The notes under the pieces are model-generated. The model made no database searches and had not been told where the DNA came from. It was given only the letters and a program-made list of their open reading frames with translations. This document shows, one piece after another, positions 8,441-15,314 of a DNA stretch of 30,659 bases. Every line of letters begins with the position of its first letter. Position 1 is the first letter of the stretch. A program made the position numbers and the translations under genes. The stretch covers positions 14,371 through 45,029 of the forward strand of contig DEJD01000056.1 in NCBI GenBank assembly GCA_002353215.1. Direction: 5' to 3'. This DNA comes from Prevotellaceae bacterium UBA2757. Lineage in GTDB: Bacteria; Bacteroidota; Bacteroidia; Bacteroidales; Bacteroidaceae.

Positions 8441-8462
8441 GACACGCCGACGCGCCTAAACG
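8441..8462 (-). repeat. REP-like hairpin unit, right copy (inverted)
   Basis: Read on the minus strand this is tag CGTTTA, then GGCGCG-TCGG-CGTGTC, a 6-pair stem with two G-U pairs and the same TCGG loop as the left copy. Differences from the left copy keep the fold through G-U or changed pairs, which suggests the structure is what matters. A 38-base AT-rich spacer separates the two. Confidence 0.55.
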
Positions 8463-8632
8463 GCAATTCTAACATTTCAGATAAATCCAAAATGAATCCG
8501 CAAAACCATTGAAAGCCCTACCCTTCATATCGTATCATTGCAGCGCTTTTCCGATGTATCGACTGCACATGTTTAAGTATAGAGCCTCGTACGCTTTCCT
8601 TACGCTTTGGTTAGAAAAAACTTTTTCTTTAG
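8463..8632 (+). other. Intergenic stretch with no recognised feature
   Basis: Remainder of the 364-base gene-free gap between the tRNA unit and the lipoprotein gene. I see only a short direct repeat TACGCTTT at about 8590 and 8601 (10-base period). No ORF or RNA gene is supported. Confidence 0.5.
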
Positions 8633-8661
8633 TTAGAGAACAAAAAAAAACATTACCTTTG
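8633..8661 (+). promoter_or_regulatory. Promoter of the lipoprotein gene
   Basis: TACCTTTG at 8654-8661 is a perfect -7 element, with TTAG at 8633-8636 as an imperfect -33 element 17 bases upstream. The -7 element ends 20 bases before the ATG. Confidence 0.65.
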
Positions 8662-8681
8662 CAAAAAATAACAAAACGATT

Positions 8682-9374
8682 ATGAGAAGAATAAAAAAAT
8701 TTACAACAATAACAGCTCTGGTCATCGCGAGCTTTTGCGGATTATTGATGACGAACTGCAACACCGATATACAACGCTCAAGGGTACTCTTCGGAGAGTG
8801 GGAAGGCTACTGGGGCATGTATTACGAGTATCTCTATATGGGCAGAGTGTACATATTCAATTCATATGCCACCAATTTGGTATTCTACCCCAATCACGAA
8901 TATGCTACTTATGGCGACGGATATCAGGTGGACTTCTATAGAGTGGGACCATACAGCCGCATCAGCCTGCACTTCTTCTGGGAAGTACGCAATGGAAGAA
9001 TCTATTTGAGCTACCCGGGCAACCGAGAATACGACGCAGAAATATATGATTATTTCCTGAACGACTTCGAGTTTTACGGTTATTTCGGCAGCACCAGCGA
9101 AAGGTTCGACATGGTCAAACTGGCATCGTACAACTGGGCTCCGTATTATCAGTATGACTATCATTACTGGACATACGACAGTTGGTCATGGAACGGATAC
9201 GACGGACCATACTACACACGAAGCACAGAAACCGAGAACCTGTCCGACAACCAAATTCCTGACTTGTCAGAAGGTGACTCAACAAATGAAGGGCGCATCA
9301 TAAAGATTGGTTGCCGTAAGGCGGAAGAAAAGACTGTAGAAGGAAAGACTACAGAAGGTCAAGTAGCTGAATGA
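8682..9374 (+). CDS. Tyrosine-rich lipoprotein, possibly lipocalin-like
   Basis: A 230-residue protein not tied to a characterised family. The N-terminus is a lipoprotein signal: basic start (MRRIKK), hydrophobic core, and Cys26 in LLMTNC, so membrane anchoring is expected (Asn before Cys is not the common residue). Residues 36-135 show alternating aromatic/polar strands with a GEWEG start and WEVRNGRIYLSYPG, a pattern like lipocalin-type beta-barrels; this is inference. Residues 150-178 are extreme: twelve or so Tyr/Trp in under 30 positions. About 30 of 230 residues are Tyr. The tail is charged and repetitive (EEKTVEGKTTEGQVAE). It has its own promoter, and its 3' end overlaps convergent murF by 26 bases. 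It is not co-transcribed with any recognised gene. Confidence 0.82.
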   Translation: MRRIKKFTTITALVIASFCGLLMTNCNTDIQRSRVLFGEWEGYWGMYYEYLYMGRVYIFNSYATNLVFYPNHEYATYGDGYQVDFYRVGPYSRISLHFFWEVRNGRIYLSYPGNREYDAEIYDYFLNDFEFYGYFGSTSERFDMVKLASYNWAPYYQYDYHYWTYDSWSWNGYDGPYYTRSTETENLSDNQIPDLSEGDSTNEGRIIKIGCRKAEEKTVEGKTTEGQVAE

Positions 9375-10665
9375 GTTTCGTGCTGTTAGAGCCCTTGATA
9401 AGAATAGTATAATCGCGTGGTTTTCCATCAGGAGTAGCAAGCAGAGCCTTCACTTCCCCCACATCGGCAAAGGTGCGGGCACTTACAACAGGATTAGCCT
9501 GAAGAGCTTTCTGAAACTCAGAACCTACGAGCCACACCTGCTGGAGTTGGAGTTCCGCAAGACGGTTAAGGATTGAATTATGTTCCGCCTGACTCACCTC
9601 ACCCAGTTCTTTCATGTCACCCAAGATAACCATTTTCCTTTCAGCCTTTACATGAGCAAAACTGTCGAGAGCCGCTGCCATACTGGTAGGATTGGCATTA
9701 TAAGCATCAACTATGAGTTGATTGTCGGCAGTCTTGGTGAGTTGCGAACGGTTATTGCTTGGAGTGTATTCAGAAAGTGCAGCTGAGATATCTTCCGCAG
9801 GAACAGCAAAGATAGTTCCTACACAAGCAGCAGCAAGAGCATTATCGAGGTTGTAGCTACCAATCAGACGAGTCTGCACCTCCATGGGTGAGAATGGAGA
9901 ACCCTGCTGTTTCCAACGGAAATGAAGAGTAGGATTACAGTCGATGAATTCGCCCTGAACAAGCAGATCATCCGCTGGAGTCTGACCATACTTCACGAGT
10001 CTCAGGTCGTGACTGATATCTTTCAAATACTGATTATCATTATTTATAAAAGCCGTACCGGCATCGGCACGAAGAAAATCGTAGAGTTCACCTTTTGTAC
10101 GTATAACCCCCTCGAACGAACCGAATCCTTCAAGATGTGCACGACCCACATTGGTGATGAGTCCATAGTCGGGACATACGATTTCAACGAGAGTTTTTAT
10201 CTCACCTGGGTGGTTTGCCCCCATTTCCACAACAGCAATATCATGTTCCTTTGTCAGCTGAAGAAGTGTCTTCGGCACTCCGATATGGTTGTTGAAATTA
10301 CCTTGGGTATAAAGCACATTATACTTTTTCTGCAACACAGCAGCAATGAGTTCCTTCGTAGTCGTTTTCCCATTTGTACCAGTTATTCCGACTATTGTGG
10401 TGCCAAGTTGACAACGATGATAATGAGCCAACTGCTGAAGTGCTTTCAACACATCGGGAACAAGAATGATGTGTTCGCCCTGAACTGAAGAATCATCAAC
10501 CACAGCATAGGCAGCCCCCTTATCCAAAGCCGCCTGAGCATACTGATTACCATCAAAACTGTCACCCTTAAGGGCAAAAAACATAGAATCAGCAGGCACA
10601 TCACGGCTGTCTGTAGTAATGATTGGATGCTGAAGAAAACAGGAATAAAGTGTTTCTATATCCAT
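9349..10665 (-). CDS. murF: MurF, UDP-MurNAc-tripeptide-D-Ala-D-Ala ligase
   Basis: Cytoplasmic Mur ligase that adds the D-Ala-D-Ala dipeptide, finishing UDP-MurNAc-pentapeptide. The ATP loop GTNGKTT is at residues 96-102, VEMGANHPGEI near 145-155 binds substrate and metal, ITNVGRAHLEGF follows near 170-181, and VDAYNANPTSM near 318-328 is a MurF family signature. Length 438 residues is normal. Unusually for a Mur ligase, it lies outside the dcw cluster at 1-5885, as a single gene divergent from ssrA; this separation is seen in Bacteroidota. A -7 element lies 20 bases upstream of the start. Confidence 0.96.
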   Translation of the reverse strand: MDIETLYSCFLQHPIITTDSRDVPADSMFFALKGDSFDGNQYAQAALDKGAAYAVVDDSSVQGEHIILVPDVLKALQQLAHYHRCQLGTTIVGITGTNGKTTTKELIAAVLQKKYNVLYTQGNFNNHIGVPKTLLQLTKEHDIAVVEMGANHPGEIKTLVEIVCPDYGLITNVGRAHLEGFGSFEGVIRTKGELYDFLRADAGTAFINNDNQYLKDISHDLRLVKYGQTPADDLLVQGEFIDCNPTLHFRWKQQGSPFSPMEVQTRLIGSYNLDNALAAACVGTIFAVPAEDISAALSEYTPSNNRSQLTKTADNQLIVDAYNANPTSMAAALDSFAHVKAERKMVILGDMKELGEVSQAEHNSILNRLAELQLQQVWLVGSEFQKALQANPVVSARTFADVGEVKALLATPDGKPRDYTILIKGSNSTKLIQLLDLL

Positions 10666-10685
10666 AGTAAGATAGATTTTTTTTG

Positions 10686-10693
10686 CAAAATTA
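10686..10693 (-). promoter_or_regulatory. murF promoter, -7 element
   Basis: Minus strand TAATTTTG, matching TAnnTTTG, 20 bases before the murF ATG. The -33 element is not clear. It lies back to back with the ssrA promoter (10715-10722) in an 82-base divergent region. Confidence 0.6.
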
Positions 10694-10714
10694 CGATTTA
10701 TATGAAATATTCCT

Positions 10715-10722
10715 TACCTTTG
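10715..10722 (+). promoter_or_regulatory. ssrA promoter, -7 element
   Basis: TACCTTTG, a perfect -7 element, ending 25 bases before the mature 5' end of tmRNA. No strong TTTG -33 element is seen; TTA at 10691-10693 is at about the right distance. Confidence 0.65.
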
Positions 10723-10747
10723 CCGTAAAATATTTTACAATCACTTT

Positions 10748-11144
10748 GGGGCTGACTGGATTTGACAGCGGGACGGAGTGGTACGTAAGCATGCAGTGAG
10801 TCGCTGGCCCTCACTTAAATCTCAGTCTGCGAACAATTAATTGGCGAAACTTCTTACGCTCTCGCTGCCTAATCGAAGTATAGTAGATATGGCTTTATCT
10901 CCTTGCTAGGCGAGGAGACGAGACATCGCTCTGAAAGCCCTTGCTCCGAGGCGTTCAGGTTAGCGGTGCTAGAAATTCGGGGATAGCCAGTTGTGCGCCT
11001 CACGCATCGGGTGAATTTTTTGAGGCTAAGGCAGTAGTGGATGGCTTGGGTTCTGGCTGCTGCCCTACAATGAAGGCCAAGATAAGCATGTAGAAAGCGT
11101 ATGGCTTCCTCGTTTGGACGAGGGTTCAATCCCCTCCAGCTCCA
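10748..11144 (+). ncRNA. ssrA: tmRNA (ssrA)
   Basis: Transfer-messenger RNA that rescues stalled ribosomes. The 5' end GGGGCTGACTGGATTTGACAG and the 3' end with T-arm GAGGG-TTCAATC-CCCTC and acceptor CAGCTCC plus discriminator A form the tRNA-like half; acceptor 5' GGGGCTG pairs with it (one G-U). The tag frame starts at GGC (10843) and reads GETSYALAA, then TAA at 10870-10872; the ending ALAA is the protease-recognition end. The region between the tag and 3' half fits pseudoknots, not drawn here. CCA is not encoded. The mature 3' end lies seven bases before the holB ATG with no terminator between. Confidence 0.96.
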
Positions 11145-11151
11145 CTGAGGT

Positions 11152-12144
11152 ATGACATTCGATCAGATCATAGGGCAAGAGGCAGCAAAACAGATGCTTG
11201 AAGGTGCTTTGCAGCAAGACAAAGTGCCACATGCAATTATGCTGACAGGCCCCGAAGGGTGTGGAGCTCTTCCATTGGCCATAGCCTTCGCACAAGAACT
11301 GCTCAAAAGAGTGCCAATGGCAGAACAGTTGCAGCATCCTGACCTGCATTTTGTATTCCCTATTTACAAGAAAAACGGTTCGGCAAAACCAACTTATTGT
11401 GACGATTTCATTGGGCAATGGCGCGAATTATGCAAGCAGCAAATCTACTTCGGCATGGAAGAATGGATGGATGCTTGTGGAGCCGAGAACCAACAACTTC
11501 AAATCTATGGCGACGAAAGTGACATGCTCACAAAAAAGCTATCGTTGAAATCAAGTCAGGGCGGATACAAAGTAGTAGTAATGTGGTTGCCAGAGAAGAT
11601 GAACCCCACTGCAGCCAACAAACTGCTGAAACTATTAGAGGAACCGCCAACAATGACAGTTTTTCTATTAGTAAGCGAACAACCACAACTGGTGCTGCAA
11701 ACAATAAGGAGCAGAACACAAATCATCGAACTGACTCCACTACAGGAACGTACCATTGAGCACTCAGACACATCACTTTTTTTTGATTTGTTCGTAAACC
11801 TGATGCGACTTAGCTATGCAAGGAAAGTAAAGGAGATGAAACTCTGGTCAGAGAAAATCGCAGGAATGGGACGAGAGCGGCAGAAGAACTTTCTGTTATA
11901 TGCACAAGGAATGCTTCGCGAGAACTTCATCTACAACTTCGGACACGCAGCAGAACTCAACTCGATGAATAAAGAAGAAGCAAGTTTTGCTGTCAAGTTC
12001 GCCCCTTTTATCAACGAAAAAAATGTGATAGGCATCATGGATGAACTTGCAAATGCTCAGCGCGATATAGAAGCTAATGCAAATGCCAAAATCGTATTCT
12101 TCGACTTTGCACTAAAGATGATTGTACTTATAAAGAACAGATAA
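11152..12144 (+). CDS. holB: DNA polymerase III delta-prime subunit (clamp loader)
   Basis: AAA+-type subunit of the sliding-clamp loader. The N-terminus FDQIIGQEAAKQML is typical. The P-loop position reads GPEGCGALP, without the Lys-Ser/Thr needed to bind ATP, as expected for delta-prime. HPDLHFVFP (about 63-71) and AANKLLKLLEEPP (about 160-172) are clamp-loader hallmarks, and RSRTQ near 193 corresponds to the SRC motif that contacts a neighbour subunit. Length 330 residues is usual for this phylum. It begins just after the tmRNA and precedes ricT and gldH by 39 and then 18 bases, so the three probably share a transcript. Confidence 0.9.
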   Translation: MTFDQIIGQEAAKQMLEGALQQDKVPHAIMLTGPEGCGALPLAIAFAQELLKRVPMAEQLQHPDLHFVFPIYKKNGSAKPTYCDDFIGQWRELCKQQIYFGMEEWMDACGAENQQLQIYGDESDMLTKKLSLKSSQGGYKVVVMWLPEKMNPTAANKLLKLLEEPPTMTVFLLVSEQPQLVLQTIRSRTQIIELTPLQERTIEHSDTSLFFDLFVNLMRLSYARKVKEMKLWSEKIAGMGRERQKNFLLYAQGMLRENFIYNFGHAAELNSMNKEEASFAVKFAPFINEKNVIGIMDELANAQRDIEANANAKIVFFDFALKMIVLIKNR

Positions 12145-12183
12145 ACAACTATATATACAAAACCAACAAAACGACATACATAG

Positions 12184-13305
12184 ATGAACGAATATAAATG
12201 CGGAAACTGCAGAGACGGCATATGCGCAGAAGGCTGTAGCCGTCATGCCGACAAACTAAACACCTACGATTGGTTGGCAGACCTGCCGGACAATGCTGCA
12301 GCAACAGAATTAGTAGAGGTACAATTCAAACCACCACGCAAGGGCTATTACTTGAATACCAATAAGCTGGAACTAACCAAAGGTGACATAGTTGCCGTAG
12401 AAGGCAATCCCGGACATGACATTGGCACCGTAACAATGACTGGCCGATTGGTACCAATACTCTTGAAAAAGGCCAACTTGAAACCAGGTACTGAACTAAA
12501 GAAAATATACCGCAAGGCTCGACAGGTTGATATGGACAAGTTTGCCGAAGCTAAGGCTCGAGAACATAATACCATGATTGAGTCGCGACAGATAGCAAAA
12601 GACCTGGGACTGAAAATGAAGATTGGCGACGTAGAATACCAAGGCGATGGAGGCAAAGCCATCTTCTATTATATAGCAGATGCACGTGTGGACTTCAGAC
12701 AACTCATTAAGGTGTTGGCAGAACGTTTCCATGTACGCATTGAAATGAAACAGATTGGTGCGCGACAGGAGGCAGGACGCATCGGTGGAATGGGACCATG
12801 CGGTAGAGAACTCTGTTGCGCCACATGGATGACCGCCTTCAGCAGTGTATCTACGAGTGCCGCACGTTTTCAAGACGTTTCACTCAATCCACAGAAACTG
12901 GCAGGACAATGTGCAAAACTGAAATGTTGCATGAACTACGAGGTAGATCAATATGTAGAATCGCTTAAAAAAATGCCGTCAAGAGAGATTATTCTACATA
13001 CAAAAGACAACGATTATTTCTTTTTCAAGGCCGACATTTTAAACCATTTCATCACTTACTCCACCGACAAGCACATCTTGGCAGGTGAAAAGATTATTTC
13101 TGCAAAACGAGCTTTCGACATCATCAACATGAACCGAAACGGACAGAAACCCGAATCACTGACAGAAGACGGAGACAAGCAAGAAGAGACATCTGCAGAC
13201 CTGTTAGATCAAGACAACATCAGCCGTTTTGACAAAAAAGGCGGCAAGGGTAAACGCAGAAGAGGCAGAAAAGACGATAACCGCAAGAAATCGTCACAGG
13301 AATAA
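12184..13305 (+). CDS. ricT: PSP1/RicT (YaaT)-family protein
   Basis: A 373-residue protein with the PSP1 domain at about 90-260. The most conserved part is visible: IGARQEAGRIGGMGPCGREL with Cys206, then Cys211-Cys212, then KLAGQCAKLKCCMNYE with Cys243, Cys248 and Cys249. In B. subtilis, RicT with RicA and RicF carries Fe-S clusters and helps RNase Y-dependent mRNA processing; these Cys residues agree with cluster binding. An extra N-terminal Cys group (KCGNCRDGICAEGCSRH, residues 5-21) is typical of the Bacteroidota form. The C-terminal 35 residues are Lys/Arg-rich, probably RNA-binding or disordered. It sits between holB and gldH. The biochemical role in this phylum is inferred by homology. 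Confidence 0.88.
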   Translation: MNEYKCGNCRDGICAEGCSRHADKLNTYDWLADLPDNAAATELVEVQFKPPRKGYYLNTNKLELTKGDIVAVEGNPGHDIGTVTMTGRLVPILLKKANLKPGTELKKIYRKARQVDMDKFAEAKAREHNTMIESRQIAKDLGLKMKIGDVEYQGDGGKAIFYYIADARVDFRQLIKVLAERFHVRIEMKQIGARQEAGRIGGMGPCGRELCCATWMTAFSSVSTSAARFQDVSLNPQKLAGQCAKLKCCMNYEVDQYVESLKKMPSREIILHTKDNDYFFFKADILNHFITYSTDKHILAGEKIISAKRAFDIINMNRNGQKPESLTEDGDKQEETSADLLDQDNISRFDKKGGKGKRRRGRKDDNRKKSSQE

Positions 13306-13323
13306 TGAGGAAGAAATAGCTTT

Positions 13324-13812
13324 ATGCACTATTATGCACCCAAATCATGTTGTATGGCAGCACTTGTCTGTTGTCTGGCAATGATAGTGTGCTCGTGTAA
13401 AGACAATGTATTTTTTACAGCACACCACCATTTTGATGAATCATTATGGTATAGTGAAGACACCATACGAATTCCTATACAACAATTCCTCACATATAAA
13501 AGCGGGCAGGAGCAAAAAGAAATACAACTGAACATAGGCATCCGCTACACAGATAAATACAAGTATCGCACCTTATATATTGAAACACAAATTAGCGACA
13601 CATCAGAAGTAATCGGATGTGACACCCTTCAATTCCTATTTTCCGATAAGGGAGAAGACGGATTCAGATTTCGTAAACAGACACAACAACTACTACGTAT
13701 TCTTCCCGATTCAATACGAACCTACACACTAAGCATCACACACATCATGAAACAAGACCCTCTGGAAGGTATCACTGACTTGATGGTCGGATGTGAAGAA
13801 ACTGAAGAATAG
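13324..13812 (+). CDS. gldH: GldH-like lipoprotein
   Basis: A 162-residue lipoprotein. The signal peptide ends VCSC, so Cys25 is the likely lipidated residue (Cys23 is a less likely alternative). The sequence after it (FFTAHHHFDESLWYSEDTIRI) resembles GldH, required for gliding in Flavobacterium johnsoniae and kept in non-gliding Bacteroidales. The location directly after the PSP1/RicT gene is the usual one for gldH in this order as I recall it. It is convergent with rodA, with nine bases between stop codons. Its role in a non-gliding cell is unknown; a link to the type IX secretion system or envelope is possible, not shown. Confidence 0.82.
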   Translation: MHYYAPKSCCMAALVCCLAMIVCSCKDNVFFTAHHHFDESLWYSEDTIRIPIQQFLTYKSGQEQKEIQLNIGIRYTDKYKYRTLYIETQISDTSEVIGCDTLQFLFSDKGEDGFRFRKQTQQLLRILPDSIRTYTLSITHIMKQDPLEGITDLMVGCEETEE

Positions 13813-13821
13813 CCGATGAAA

Positions 13822-15285
13822 TCAGTATTTCTCTTGTTTCAAACCTCGTTCAGCATCCATACGTAGGAAAATAAACAAGAGAATAGTGAATCCCCACACA
13901 TTAGAACCTCCATAGGAGAAAAACGGAAGCGGTATACCTATGACAGGAGTTAAACCCAATACCATCCCTACATTAATAAAGAGATGGAAGATGAATATGC
14001 TGACTACCGAATAACCATAGACCCGTCCCAACGTGTCGGGTTGACGTTCAGACAGGAATATAAGTCTCCAAATGAAAAACAAATAAGTAATCAGCACTCC
14101 AACACTGCCAAAAAAGCCCTCTTCTTCACCTACAGTGCAGAAAATAAAGTCTGTGTGCTGCTCAGGTACGTATTTCAGCTTTGTCTGCGTTCCATTCAAA
14201 AAGCCCTTTCCCACAAAGCCTCCAGAACCGATTGCAATCTTTGCCTGATTCACGTTGTAACCAGCTCCACGAGGATCATCCTCCATACCCAAAAGTACTT
14301 CGATACGTATGCGCTGATGGGGTTCGAGATGGTCGAAAAGAGTATCACATATATAATAAAATCCGGAACTGAACACACAAAACAACGAGATCAAAACATA
14401 TGTAAACAACTTGTGATAGAAAGCCTGAAACATCATGTATAATACAAATAGTATATTGACAACAAGCATTACCGGACAAAAGTTGAATGGTATAACAAAG
14501 AATGAAAAGAGCAACATCAATGCCGTTATACCAAAGCCAATAGCAGCCATAATTTTCACAATATCAATATCACGACAATACACCCAAACAAGTCCTATAG
14601 TACATGCCATGGCTAATAAAAGCACCGTAAATTCTCCCACACTGACAGGCAGATAAGACATAAGAACATCACTATAACGAATGCCAACAACGAAGTAAAC
14701 AACTGTTATAAAACCAGTAAACAGTAAAGCTCCTGTCATACCCTCACGGTAGAGCATCAAAAAAAATGCAAAGAACACCAAAGCAGAACCGGTTTCACGC
14801 TGAGCAATTATAAGTAGCATTGGCAACACAATCAAACCTACCACACTCAGAAAGTCACGAGTGTTGCGAAGGCTGAATGAATATTCACTCATAAGTTTTC
14901 CAAGAGCTAAAGCTGTGGCAAATTTGGCAAACTCGGCAGGCTGCAACTTAACAGGACCTAAAGGAAGCCAAGAGTGAGACCCCTTAGTGTCAGGGGCAAT
15001 AAAAATGGTAGCTAGCAATAAAATGATGACAGCCACATATATAAAATAAGACCCTGCTTCATAGAATCTTTTTTCAATTAGCATCAGAAAAGTAGCAAGA
15101 ATAAACGAAGTACCTCCCCAGACAAGTTGCTTACCTGAGTTCGACTCCCAACCAAATATATTCGGATTTGAGAAATCATAACTGGCACCACAAACAGAGA
15201 ACCACCCCCAAACGACGAGGATGATATAAAGCAAGATAATAACCCAGTCGATACTTCGGAATATGGATTTTTCTGTTTGATTCAT
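13822..15285 (-). CDS. rodA: RodA, SEDS peptidoglycan glycosyltransferase
   Basis: Polytopic membrane protein of the SEDS family that polymerises lateral-wall glycan strands with PBP2. About ten membrane helices are visible. The FtsW/RodA signature near the C-terminus is present (NVGMVLGLTPVIGIPLPFFS then YGGSN). KLQPAEFAKFATALALGK and QRETGSALVF are also typical. I chose the start at 15285 (MNQTEKSIFRSIDW, 487 residues); an upstream in-frame ATG at 15336 would lie inside mrdA and adds an unlikely lead. It is last in the mre operon, 29 bases after mrdA, pairing it with its cognate PBP2. Confidence 0.95.
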   Translation of the reverse strand: MNQTEKSIFRSIDWVIILLYIILVVWGWFSVCGASYDFSNPNIFGWESNSGKQLVWGGTSFILATFLMLIEKRFYEAGSYFIYVAVIILLLATIFIAPDTKGSHSWLPLGPVKLQPAEFAKFATALALGKLMSEYSFSLRNTRDFLSVVGLIVLPMLLIIAQRETGSALVFFAFFLMLYREGMTGALLFTGFITVVYFVVGIRYSDVLMSYLPVSVGEFTVLLLAMACTIGLVWVYCRDIDIVKIMAAIGFGITALMLLFSFFVIPFNFCPVMLVVNILFVLYMMFQAFYHKLFTYVLISLFCVFSSGFYYICDTLFDHLEPHQRIRIEVLLGMEDDPRGAGYNVNQAKIAIGSGGFVGKGFLNGTQTKLKYVPEQHTDFIFCTVGEEEGFFGSVGVLITYLFFIWRLIFLSERQPDTLGRVYGYSVVSIFIFHLFINVGMVLGLTPVIGIPLPFFSYGGSNVWGFTILLFIFLRMDAERGLKQEKY

Positions 15286-15314
15286 ACTTTTTACACTTTG
15301 TGCAGTTATAACAC

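Noticed and set aside
8862..9164. Minus-strand ORF of 100 codons within the lipoprotein gene
   Set aside because: Antisense to a gene with promoter, signal peptide and lipobox; no start signal or family resemblance of its own.
10869..11418. Minus-strand ORFs over the tmRNA and the start of holB
   Set aside because: They are antisense to a clear tmRNA and to the holB reading frame and resemble no protein family.
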